This document shows, piece after piece, positions 33,292 through 41,900 of a stretch of 64,000 bases of DNA. Numbering within the stretch: position 1 is the first letter of the stretch; each line of letters begins with the position of its first letter. Both the position numbers and the translations under genes were made by a program. Location of the stretch: positions 1,398,488-1,462,487 of the forward strand of contig NZ_SODU01000001.1 of assembly GCF_004366075.1 (NCBI RefSeq). The letters run 5' to 3'. A model generated the notes under the pieces. It did not search any database. It was not told where the DNA came from and saw only the letters and a program-made list of their open reading frames with translations. The stretch is from Kribbella pratensis. GTDB lineage: Bacteria > Actinomycetota > Actinomycetes > Propionibacteriales > Kribbellaceae.

Positions 33292-34500
33292 ATGCGGGAG
33301 AGTCGTCGGCGGGACCGGTGGTTCCCGTACGTCGTGATCGCCCTCCTGCTCGCGATACTGGCCGCCGGGACCGCCACCAACCTGGTCCGCAACCCGCAAC
33401 CCCGCCTGGTCGCCGACGGCGTCCCCGGTGACACTGCGCCCGCACACACCAGCTCTTCGCTCAGGAGCGACAAGTACGACGAGCTGGTCCGGCACGCGCT
33501 GGCCGACCTCGACGCGCTCACCCTCCCGAACGGCGCGACCCTGGCCGGCTGGGACGGCCCGTGGCGGTACGTCTGGCCGCGGGACGCGTCGTTCGTCGCC
33601 GCCGCCCGCTGCGCGATCGGCCAGTACGACCAGGCGCTCGACGTACTGTCGTTCCTGGACCGCGTCCGGCCGTCGACCGGTCGCTGGCAGGCCCGCTACA
33701 CCGATGCCGGCCGACACGTCGACGACGGTCGCGAGCCGCAGCTGGACGCCTCCGGGTGGGTGCTGTGGGCCACGTGGTTCTGCCGCTTCGGCAAGCGGTA
33801 CTGGGACCTCGTCGAGGAGTCGGCCGACCAGATCCTCAGCGAACTGGGGCCCGACGGGCTGCCTGCGCCTTCCCCTGACTACTGGGAGCGCTCCGAGAAG
33901 GAGTTGACGATCGGAACGGTCGCCCCGTTGCTGACGGGCCTGCGGTCGGCCGTGCGGATCGCCACCGAGGAGAAGCGCCCGGCCGAGGCGACCCGCTGGC
34001 GGGAAGGTCTCGACAAGTTGTCTGCGGCAACCGACCGGGTGTTTGGGCCGGACTATCCGCGGACAGCGGCCCGAGCCAGGAGCTTTGTCGAGCCAGGTGT
34101 CGAACCGATCAGCGTCGGCGGCGGTGCCGACGCGTTCGTTGCAGTACTGGGGCCGCCGTTCGCCCCCGATCGGCCCGTCATGTCCACGGCGATCAACCAG
34201 GCGCACGCCGTACTCACGCAGCCCAACGGTGGCGTGACGCCTGGCGAATCGTGGCGTGCTGACGGTGTGTCCTGGACACCTCAGACCGCATTGTTCGCGT
34301 TGAGCGCTGCCGCGCGCGGGGATCGCTCTGGAGCCGAGGCACTGCTCTCCTGGCTCGACCAGCACCGGACCAGCAGCGGTGCGCTGCCCGAGAAGGTCAA
34401 CCGGGACCTGGAGCCGGCCGGCGAGGCCCCACTCGCGTGGACTGCCGCACTGGTGGTTCTCGCCGACACAGCTCTCCAGAACCCGCTGCCGGTCCCGTAG
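33292..34500 (+). CDS. Membrane-anchored GH15-like (alpha/alpha)6 glycosidase
   Basis: The 402-residue protein has a short cytoplasmic start, one membrane anchor (about residues 12-30) and a six-hairpin catalytic domain. Segments typical of glucoamylase-like GH15 proteins are WDGPWRYVWPRDASFVAAA, DGREPQLDASGWVLWATW and a late GALPEKVNRDLEPAGEAPLAWTAAL, with the paired acidic residues expected for an inverting glycosidase. The substrate is unknown. GGGGGG precedes ATG 33292. It follows the EamA gene by 13 bp. Confidence 0.78.
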   Translation: MRESRRRDRWFPYVVIALLLAILAAGTATNLVRNPQPRLVADGVPGDTAPAHTSSSLRSDKYDELVRHALADLDALTLPNGATLAGWDGPWRYVWPRDASFVAAARCAIGQYDQALDVLSFLDRVRPSTGRWQARYTDAGRHVDDGREPQLDASGWVLWATWFCRFGKRYWDLVEESADQILSELGPDGLPAPSPDYWERSEKELTIGTVAPLLTGLRSAVRIATEEKRPAEATRWREGLDKLSAATDRVFGPDYPRTAARARSFVEPGVEPISVGGGADAFVAVLGPPFAPDRPVMSTAINQAHAVLTQPNGGVTPGESWRADGVSWTPQTALFALSAAARGDRSGAEALLSWLDQHRTSSGALPEKVNRDLEPAGEAPLAWTAALVVLADTALQNPLPVP

Positions 34501-34509
34501 TTCCTTTGG

Positions 34510-35580
34510 CTAGCAGATCTCCATCACGTCGTGCGTTGGCGCGTCCGGTCGCGCCGTACTCGTCTTGCCCGAGTAGAAGAACGCCGTGGACGAGATGTCG
34601 TCCTGCAGCGGCAGGTACCGTCCGCCGGAGCGCCAGCCGAGCGCCTGCACGTCAACGCGCAGCCGCTCCTTGAAGCGGATCGGGTCTGGCAGGTGGAAGC
34701 GGTACATGCCGAAGCGCTGCTGGCTCTGGTACTGCCCGTCCGGCCGGATCACCTGCGGCATACCGAGGTACGGCGTACTGAACTCGGTATAGCCACCCAG
34801 GTGGGGTACGTCGAAGTTCCACGCGCCACCGAAGTAGTCCTCGGTACCTGTGCCGCAGATGGTCGGGAACTCGTCGTCACCGTCCAGGTAGAACTTCACC
34901 TCGCCCTCACCCCACCAGCCGGTGCTGTTGACGCCCCAAGCCAGGTAGGTGCCGACGTAGTGCCCGGGCCCTTCCACACCGTCCAACAACGTGTGCACGG
35001 TCTTGGAGGGCAGCGGGTTGCTCCGGCGCCACTGCGCGTGCAGGTACGCCGACTTGTCCGGCACAGCGCCCAGCCAGTAGTCCACCTGGAAGTACACGAC
35101 CACTGCCTCGTCGTGCGTGTTCTCGATGGTCAGCTGCGCCTGGGACTGGAACGGCATCTCCCAGTAGCAGTTGAAGCCGCCATTGGGGTTCACCGCCACC
35201 GGTAGCGAGCTCACCTGCGCGAACTTGCCCCAGCCGGAGCAGAAGAAGTCGCCGACCGGCGTCTCGATCGCGGGCGCGGCGTCGCCGTCCCAGAACGCCC
35301 GCAGTACCAACCGGCGCCAGTGGTCGACGTGCGTGGTCAGCCAGATGTGCGTGATGCAGCCGGACCCGGCGATGTCGGCCAGCGTCACGGTCTCCCCCGG
35401 CCCGATCTCGATCGACGGCGAGACCTTCCACCCCTGCCCGAGGTCCCGCGCCGCGTGCGCGCCGGTCCCCTCGGTCCGCCGTCCACCCTGACCGGGCTCG
35501 CCGGTGGGGTTCTCCGCACTGATGGAGCGCGACTCGACGTCGGCGAGCGCGCTGATGCCGCTGAGGTTCCCAAGAGTCAT
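34510..35580 (-). CDS. DUF2961 / GH172 family glycosidase
   Basis: This 356-residue cytoplasmic protein belongs to the DUF2961 family, now GH172, whose characterised members act on fructofuranose or arabinofuranose linkages. Features are SGCITHIWLTTHVDHWRRLVLRAFWDGDAAPAIETPVGDFF, the jelly-roll core with WWGEGEVKFYLDGDDEFPTICGTGTEDYFGGAWNF and PYLGMPQ. ATG 35580 is preferred: TAGGGT lies exactly seven bases upstream; an ATG at 35628 would add 16 residues. A 32-bp stretch of this gene (34936-34967) recurs at 38681-38712. It is convergent with the GH15-like gene. Confidence 0.85.
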   Translation of the reverse strand: MTLGNLSGISALADVESRSISAENPTGEPGQGGRRTEGTGAHAARDLGQGWKVSPSIEIGPGETVTLADIAGSGCITHIWLTTHVDHWRRLVLRAFWDGDAAPAIETPVGDFFCSGWGKFAQVSSLPVAVNPNGGFNCYWEMPFQSQAQLTIENTHDEAVVVYFQVDYWLGAVPDKSAYLHAQWRRSNPLPSKTVHTLLDGVEGPGHYVGTYLAWGVNSTGWWGEGEVKFYLDGDDEFPTICGTGTEDYFGGAWNFDVPHLGGYTEFSTPYLGMPQVIRPDGQYQSQQRFGMYRFHLPDPIRFKERLRVDVQALGWRSGGRYLPLQDDISSTAFFYSGKTSTARPDAPTHDVMEIC

Positions 35581-35628
35581 ACCCGCGACCCTAGCGGTCC
35601 ACGAGCTTCTGAGAAATCGATTGCTCAT

Positions 35629-35675
35629 GCCGTGGACTCAGCCGTGGACTCAGCCGTGGACCCAGCCTGGACTCA
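35629..35675. repeat. 12-bp tandem repeat, four copies
   Basis: The unit GCCGTGGACTCA is present as two exact copies (35629-35652), one copy with a T to C change (35653-35664) and one truncated copy (35665-35675). It lies between the GH172 gene and the sigma factor gene, 49 bp upstream of the former's start. It could be a slipped-strand array or repeated binding sites. Confidence 0.85.
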
Positions 35676-35710
35676 GCAGATCGGCGCTTACTGTCGTTTG
35701 TAGTGGTGTA

Positions 35711-35729
35711 GGCCGGTCACCCACCGGCC
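35711..35729 (+). promoter_or_regulatory. Hairpin in the leader of the sigma factor gene
   Basis: A perfect 7-bp inverted repeat, GGCCGGT (35711-35717) and ACCGGCC (35723-35729), with a 5-nt loop lies 15 bp upstream of the GTG start of the sigma factor gene. It may be an operator for the partner protein or an mRNA structure affecting translation. Confidence 0.4.
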
Positions 35730-35744
35730 GGGACAGGGGGCGAC

Positions 35745-36236
35745 GTGACCTTCGACGAGTGGACCCGCACCGGTCTGCCGCCGCTGCTGCGATTCGCGAC
35801 CGTGCTGTGCGGTACGCCGTACCTGGCCGAGGACGTCGTACAGGACGTGGCGATCAAGGCCCAGCGCAGATGGGACCGGATCGGCGGGCTCGACCACCCG
35901 GAGGCGTACCTGCGCCGGATGGTCGTCAACGAGTACCTGTCCTGGCGCCGGAAATGGTCGCGGTACGTGCCGAGCGACGACATCGAGACGGGCAGCAGCC
36001 CGGACCACGCCGACCGCACCGCCGACCGCGATGAGCTGATCGGTGAGTTGGCCAAGCTCCCACGGCGGCAGCGCGCCGTCCTGGTGCTGCGGTACTACGG
36101 CGGTCTGACGGACAACGAGATCGCCGAAACCATGGGCTGCTCGCCGGGCACCGTGCGCGCGCACGCGTCACGTGCCCTGGCGACCCTGCGCATCCAGTTC
36201 ACCAGCGTGGCGGAGGAAGTGCATCATGCGTACTGA
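35745..36236 (+). CDS. ECF RNA polymerase sigma factor, SigE-like family
   Basis: The 163-residue ECF sigma factor has region 2 at residues 10-70 (LLRFATVLCGTPYLAEDVVQDVAIKAQRRW) and region 4 at 100-160 (LAKLPRRQRAVLVLRYYGGLTDNEIAETMGCSPGTVRAHASRALATL). It matches the actinobacterial SigE-family/SACE-type group, which usually lacks a classical anti-sigma and is paired with a membrane protein. The GTG start is at 35745. The stop overlaps the downstream membrane-protein gene by 11 bp, so the two are coupled. Confidence 0.9.
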   Translation: MTFDEWTRTGLPPLLRFATVLCGTPYLAEDVVQDVAIKAQRRWDRIGGLDHPEAYLRRMVVNEYLSWRRKWSRYVPSDDIETGSSPDHADRTADRDELIGELAKLPRRQRAVLVLRYYGGLTDNEIAETMGCSPGTVRAHASRALATLRIQFTSVAEEVHHAY

Positions 36237-37470
36237 GGAAGACGTGCGAGACGCCTTCGACCACCTGGCCGGCACGGCGCCGCATCCCGGCCAGATCCGG
36301 CAAGCACTCGAGCTGGGCGGCCGGCGTGCTGCACACCGACGTACTGCGCTCATCGCCGTCACCGCGGTTGCCACTGCGACCGCAGCGGTCGCGGCTGTCC
36401 TCACGCCGCACTTGTTGCTGTCGGGCAACGACTCGGCGGATCAGGAGACCAGGACCTCGGCCTGGGCCAGGTGGGTCGGACTGAGCCTGCCGAAGAACGT
36501 CTACGCGACGACCCAGGTCTATGGCGCGAACCGGCAGGACTCTGAACTGCAGGTGGTGAACGGAACCCCGTGGCCGACGTTCTGCCAGCTCCAGGTGCAT
36601 CGCAACGGCGATTTCGACCCGGGCCGGATCCCGCCGGGCAGCCCCACGGTCGCGCTCGGCGGGCACCAGGCCCGGATCGTGACGTCGACCAAGAACGCAC
36701 CGTTCCCGCCCGGTCCCCAGGGCTACCGATTCCCTCTCTCGGGCGACCCGATGCAGACTCTCGTCTGGCAACCTGCCGAAGGGCTGTGGGCCTTGCTCAA
36801 CTGCGAGTCGCAGCGCCGGCTCGGCACGCGCAAGATCCCGACGATCGACGGCCCGTTCGATCCGGACGTCACGATGGCGTCGACCATCGCGCGGTCGCTG
36901 TCGGTGGGTCCGCAGCAGCTCGGCTCACCGTTCGTCGCGGACGAACTGCCTGACGGGCTTGCCGCACGGCGGATCACCTCTTCGCCCGCAACGGGCAACG
37001 TCGCGGGATCCGGCGAGGACTTCGCGGTCATGTTCAGTGACGGCAACCCGGGCACGGGCTACCGGAAGCCGCCGTCCGGCTGCTCGCTGTCCTTCAAGAG
37101 TCCGCCGCCAAAGGTCTGTCCCGAAGGGAACCAGGCCTATCAACCGCAGGTCGGCGACGACATCGAGATCCGTTATTCCACCGGCGAATTCTGGGACAGT
37201 TCGAGCCGGCATGCGGCGCCGGTCGCGATCATCCAAGGGATGAAGGCGTACTACGTCTACGCCACCGGATTGGCAACGTCGCAGACCAAGAACACGGTGC
37301 CGCCCTACGACGCCGTACGGCTCGAGGGCAACGGGGTCGCGATCACGATCCGCAGCCTCGCCCCGAAACCGTCACTCAACGACCTCCGCGGCATCGCCGA
37401 GAACCTACAGCTGACCAGTTCACCCCAGAACCCGGCCACCTGGTTCGACGCCGCGACTTCGATTCCATGA
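36226..37470 (+). CDS. Membrane protein coupled to the sigma factor (putative anti-sigma or sensor)
   Basis: The 414-residue product starts MRTEEDVRDAFDHLAGTAPHPGQIRQALELGGRR, a cytoplasmic domain of about 55 residues like those paired with SigE-family sigma factors. One membrane helix follows (about 40-65, ALIAVTAVATATAAVAAVL) and then a large extracytoplasmic domain with no recognised family (four Cys: FCQLQV, LNCESQ, SGCSLSF, KVCPEG). ATG 36226 has GGAGGAAG upstream and overlaps the sigma gene end. A role in sequestering the sigma factor is inferred from position and topology only. Confidence 0.7.
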   Translation: MRTEEDVRDAFDHLAGTAPHPGQIRQALELGGRRAAHRRTALIAVTAVATATAAVAAVLTPHLLLSGNDSADQETRTSAWARWVGLSLPKNVYATTQVYGANRQDSELQVVNGTPWPTFCQLQVHRNGDFDPGRIPPGSPTVALGGHQARIVTSTKNAPFPPGPQGYRFPLSGDPMQTLVWQPAEGLWALLNCESQRRLGTRKIPTIDGPFDPDVTMASTIARSLSVGPQQLGSPFVADELPDGLAARRITSSPATGNVAGSGEDFAVMFSDGNPGTGYRKPPSGCSLSFKSPPPKVCPEGNQAYQPQVGDDIEIRYSTGEFWDSSSRHAAPVAIIQGMKAYYVYATGLATSQTKNTVPPYDAVRLEGNGVAITIRSLAPKPSLNDLRGIAENLQLTSSPQNPATWFDAATSIP

Positions 37471-37474
37471 GCGC

Positions 37475-37497
37475 TTATATTCATGATCGGTTATATT
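37475..37497 (+). promoter_or_regulatory. TTATATT direct repeat and -10 of the SRPBCC gene
   Basis: TTATATT occurs at 37475-37481 and again at 37491-37497 (16 bp apart), an AT-rich island in GC-rich DNA. The second copy provides TATATT six bases upstream of the ATG at 37504, consistent with a leaderless transcript. The first copy may be part of an operator. Confidence 0.5.
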
Positions 37498-37503
37498 GTC
37501 GGC

Positions 37504-38007
37504 ATGGACAGGCGGCGTGGGACGGTGTTCGCAACGGACGACGGCCGGACGGCGATCCGGTTCGAGCGGGTGCTGCCGCATCCACCGGAGCAGGTGTGGC
37601 AGGCGATCACGGATCCGGCCCGGCTGTCCGCGTGGTTCCCGGCGGTGGTGGACCTGGATCGCCCCGTGGGAAGCGCGTTGTACTTCGGGGTGACGGCGGA
37701 GCAGCAGCGGCGGTACGGGATGGCGGACGACCCGGACCGCACGCCGAACGGGCGGCTACTCCGGAGCGAGCCGCCGGAAGTGCTGGAGTACGAGTGGTCC
37801 GGTGAGATCCTCACCTGGGAGATCACTCGTACTGCGACCGGCAGCCTGCTGGTGTTCACCAATGTACTCACGGAGCCGGACGCCGCCGGGCCGGCCACGG
37901 CGGGCTGGGAGGCAGGGCTGGAGGTTGTCGAGGCTCAACTCGATGGCAAGCCCATCACTTGGGACCCGTTGGATCGGGCCGAGGAGTTGAGTGCCGCCTA
38001 CGAATAG
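37504..38007 (+). CDS. SRPBCC (AHSA1-like) domain protein
   Basis: The 167-residue protein has the START/Bet v1-like fold of AHSA1-type proteins: IRFERVLPHPPEQVWQAITDPARLSAWFPAVVDLDRPVG at the N-terminus, PPEVLEYEWSGEILTWEI and a C-terminal GWEAGLEVVEAQLDG. These proteins bind small hydrophobic ligands and in actinobacteria are often controlled by an ArsR repressor; none is adjacent. ATG 37504 was chosen for the TATATT six bases upstream; an in-frame ATG at 37483 adds seven residues. Confidence 0.82.
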   Translation: MDRRRGTVFATDDGRTAIRFERVLPHPPEQVWQAITDPARLSAWFPAVVDLDRPVGSALYFGVTAEQQRRYGMADDPDRTPNGRLLRSEPPEVLEYEWSGEILTWEITRTATGSLLVFTNVLTEPDAAGPATAGWEAGLEVVEAQLDGKPITWDPLDRAEELSAAYE

Positions 38008-38012
38008 CGGGT

Positions 38013-38573
38013 TCAGCAGGCGCGGACCTTGGCGTCCAGGCCGTGGGTGAAGGAGAGGCAGGCCCAGGGGCGGCCCTGGTCGCGCTTGGCGCGGATGACG
38101 AGCGGGTAGGCGTCCGCGCCGCGCGCCTGCGGGTTCTTCTCGGTCGGGAGTGTGCCGACCGCTCCCCCGCGTGCTTCTGCCGCGGCCTGCACGTCTGCGA
38201 CCGACACCGCGCTCCGGGCGTTCTTCTGCGCCGCGTTCTTCGCGTCTGTCGCGACCTGTAGCGCGAAGTCGATCTCCGGCGGCTTCGACCAGGCCGTCTG
38301 TGACACCGGGATGATCAGCCCGAACATCCCCAGCCCGACGCCCGTCACGATCTGCCGCAGCCGCCGGGTCTGGTCGGTGGCCAGCAGCGCGGCGCAACAG
38401 ACCGCCAGCAGGGCGGTGAGGCCGCGGAGGATCCAATGCCGATCGAGCCTGCTGTCGACCGCGAGCCCGGCCACGACGGCGATCAACAGACAGAGCCCGG
38501 CCGCACCCAGCGCCCGAGCCCGCGGAGACATTGCCGCCCACGGAGACCGAGCCGGCGGAGACACAGATTGCAT
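38013..38573 (-). CDS. Hypothetical membrane protein
   Basis: I do not recognise this 186-residue protein. It has three hydrophobic segments (LGAAGLCLLIAVVAGLAV, ILRGLTALLAVCCAALLA, IVTGVGLGMFGLIIPVSQTAW) and a C-terminal half of about 90 residues outside the membrane. That part contains VATDAKNAAQKNARSAVSVADVQAAAEARGG and ends WACLSFTHGLDAKVRAC with two Cys. ATG 38573 has TATCGT six bases upstream (leaderless); an ATG at 38633 is less likely. It is convergent with the SRPBCC gene. Confidence 0.65.
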   Translation of the reverse strand: MQSVSPPARSPWAAMSPRARALGAAGLCLLIAVVAGLAVDSRLDRHWILRGLTALLAVCCAALLATDQTRRLRQIVTGVGLGMFGLIIPVSQTAWSKPPEIDFALQVATDAKNAAQKNARSAVSVADVQAAAEARGGAVGTLPTEKNPQARGADAYPLVIRAKRDQGRPWACLSFTHGLDAKVRAC

Positions 38574-38633
38574 GACGCGACGATAGACGGCGGTCGCTCG
38601 CCGCAAGGCACCGCCCGCTGGGACTAGGGACAA

Positions 38634-38910
38634 CCTACGGTGACTGGGAACAGGCTATTGCTTGTCTCCACACACCGGGGCCAAGCCAGGTAGGTGCCGA
38701 CGTAGTGCCCGGCAGCGGGTTCTGGAGAGCAGTCTTGGTCCCAGTCCCGAGCCTGGTCTGCACCGACGGCGCGGATCAGGGCCTGCCTTGCCGCTTGTCG
38801 CACTTTCCGGGCCGTTGGGCGCGGGACGCGCCGGTCAGGTTCATGTGACGCCGACGGTGCTGGCAGATTCGGAGGAGTCCCACCGCCCTCGAGGGATTGG
38901 ATCCGATGAC
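38634..38910. repeat. Mosaic intergenic segment with repeat copy and GH172 fragment
   Basis: Two patches recur elsewhere in the window. GGTGACTGGGAACAGGCTAT (38639-38658) resembles the 20-bp units at 45248-45287. The 32 bp at 38681-38712 are identical to 34936-34967 inside the GH172 gene; the next ten bases (GCAGCGGGTT) also match that gene after a gap of about 40 bp. This looks like debris of a duplicated or rearranged GH172 gene. No complete open frame is present. Confidence 0.7.
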
Positions 38911-41900
38911 GTGACCGAGAACCCTGGTTCCTGGAGCATTTCGCGGCGGCGCGCGCTGCAGCTCGGCGGAGGTGCCGCCGCCGTCGGCGCCGTACAACTT
39001 CCGGCGCTGCCCACCGAGGCCGCCGGCGTCTCAACTGGCCGACAGGCCGTACTGAGTGAAGGCACGAACCTCATGGCGTCCGTGTCGCCGGACGGGAAGT
39101 GGCTGGCGTTCGACCTGGTGACGGCGATCTGGGTGACGCCGGCCGCAGGCGGTACGTCGCGCCGGCTCACCGACGACCTGCAGGACGCGACCCGCCCGCG
39201 CTGGTCGCCGGACGGACGGTCGATCGTGTTCCAGTCGTACCGCGACGGGAACTTCCACCTCTGGTCGATCCGGCCCGACGGCAGCGGCCTGCGGCAGCTG
39301 ACCAGCGGGCGGTACGACCACCGCGAGCCGCACTTCACGCCCGACGGCCGATCGATCGTCTTCTCGTCCGACCGCGGCGGCTTCGGCGACGGGGGCAACA
39401 CCGCGGGAAGCTACGGCATCCACCGGCTCGACCTCGCGACCGGCGCGATCGTCGCGCTGACCGACACCACGAGCGAGGAGGCCGAGCCGACCGTCTCCGC
39501 CGACGGCCGGAAGATCGCCTTCACCGTCGACACGAGTTCGATCGTCGAACTCGACCTCGCCTCCGGTGTCCGCACGACGATTGTCAACAATCAGACCGGT
39601 ATCACCCTGTTCGGGCCGTCGTACTCGCCGGCGGGCCAGCTTGCGTATGTTCGCCTGTCCGGTCCGGCCTGCGATCTGATTGTCGACAATCAGCAAGTCA
39701 CCAATGGACAGGATGTCTTCGCGGTCCCACCGTCCTGGGCGTCGACAGACCTCTTCTACACGGCCGACGGCACGGTCCACCGGTACAACGTCGACGCCGG
39801 CGGCGAGCACAGCGTCGTACCGTTTGCCGCCACCGTCCCCGTGACGTCACGGCGGCCGCGGCCGAAGGCTCCTGATCTCGAGTCGACGGGCAAACGGGCG
39901 GTGCAGGGGATCGCGAGCCCGACCGCGTCGCCGGACGGAAAATGGCTCGCGTTCCGCGCGTTGAACGCCCTGTGGCTGGCGTCGATCGACGGCAGGACAC
40001 CACCCCGCAAGGTGGTTGCCGACGGCTACTTCAATTCGGACCCGGACTTCTCGCCGGACGGCAAGAAGTTGCTCTACGCAAGCGATCGCGACGGCACAGC
40101 GGACCTGTGGCTGCACGACCTGGCGACCGGCACCGACACCAAGCTGTCGGGTCTCCCGGGTGCCCAGACCGCGCCGCGTTTCGCACCCGACGGGCAGCGG
40201 ATCGCCTACCAGGACCAGGACGGCATCGCCTGGGTGCTCGACCTCGCATCGGGCGAGGTCCGGCAGCTGACGCCGACCCTGTTCCAGCCGGGGCGGGTCA
40301 GCTGGTCGCGCGACGGCAAGACGCTCGTCCTGGCCGCGGTGAAGCCGTTCTCCAAACGTTTCCGCGAGGGCACCAGCCAACTGCTGTACGTCGATGTCGC
40401 GTCGACCGCGCTCGAGTACGTCGAGCCGATGCCGTTCCGCTCGCTCGCCACCCGCGGCGACGACGGCCCCGTGTTCTCACCCGACGGCAAGCAGCTGGCC
40501 TTCGTCGTGGAGAGCCTGCTGTACGTCGTACCGGTCGATGCTCGAGGCCGCTTCACCGGCGAGCCGCGCGCCGTGACCAACGAAGTCACGGACTCCCCCG
40601 TGTGGCTGAACAACCACACGTTGGCCTACCTGAACAACGGACGGTTGCGCACGACAACTGGTGAGACGATCAAGCTCGACCTGCAGTACCGGCGCGCGAC
40701 AGTCAACCAGCACGTCACGATCCACGCCGGCGCCTTGTGGGACGGACGCGCGACCACGCTCCGCCGGGACGTCGATCTGATTGTCGACAATCAGCGCATC
40801 GCCGCCGTACGACCGCACAGCGGCCGCGCCGACATCGACGCGTCCGCATTGACCGTGATGCCCGGGTTGATCGACGCGCACAACCACTGGCATCTGCGCG
40901 GACGGGCCTGGGGCGCGCGGCAGGGGAACCTATGGCTCGCGTACGGGATCACGAGTACGCGCTCTCCGGGCGATCCGGCGTACCAGATGCAGGAGACCCG
41001 GGAGGCGCTCGTCAGCGGGTCCTTGCGCGGACCGCGGTACTTCGCGACCGGTGAGGCGATCGACGGGTCGCGCGTGTACTACAACTTCATGCGGCCGACG
41101 TTGTCACTGCGGCAGCTCGGTCTGGAACTCGATCGGGTCGAGGGGCTCGCGTACGACCTGGTGAAGACGTACGTGCGGTTGCCGATCGAGTATCAGCGGC
41201 GGGCGATCGCTTACGTGCACCAACTCGGGCTGCAGTTGTCGTCGCATTACCTCTATCCCGCGGAGCATCTCGGGATGGACGGGATGGAGCACACCGGCGC
41301 GACGAACCGGCTCGGGTACTCACACACGGTCAGCCGGCTGGGACGCGCGTACGCCGACGTGGTCACACTGTTCACGCGGGCCGGCCTGTCCGTGACGCCG
41401 ACGCTCTTCAACTCGACGATGGCGCACGTCGACGATCCGTCCCTGCTCACGGACCGACGTACGACGACGCTCTACCCGTCCTGGGAGTACAACGCATTGA
41501 TCACCGAGGTGAACACCGCGAAGGGCCCGGCCGGCGTCACCACGCGAGAACTGCTGCGCGGGAACGTCGACATGGTCCTCCGCATCCACCGCGGCGGCGG
41601 GCTGGTCATCTCCGGCACCGACACTCCCCTCGACAACATGGCCGTGTCGCTGCACGCGAACCTCCGCTCGATGGTCGCGGGCGGCTTCACGCCGTACGAG
41701 GCGCTCACGACAGCGACGCGCAACCCGGCGAAGTGGCTCAACCTCGAGGACAAGCTCGGCGTCGTGAAGCCTGGAGCCCAGGCCGACCTGTCCTTCGTCA
41801 GCGGAGACCCGTTGGCCGACATCCGCGCGGCCGCCGCCGTACAACAGGTGATGATCGCCGGCAACCACCACACCGTCGACGACCTACTGGCGCCGTACGC

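Noticed and set aside
30399..33521. 1040-codon open frame on the minus strand
   Set aside because: It runs antisense to the PASTA kinase and EamA genes. Its composition is the mirror of GC-rich coding DNA, with no domain or ribosome-binding site.
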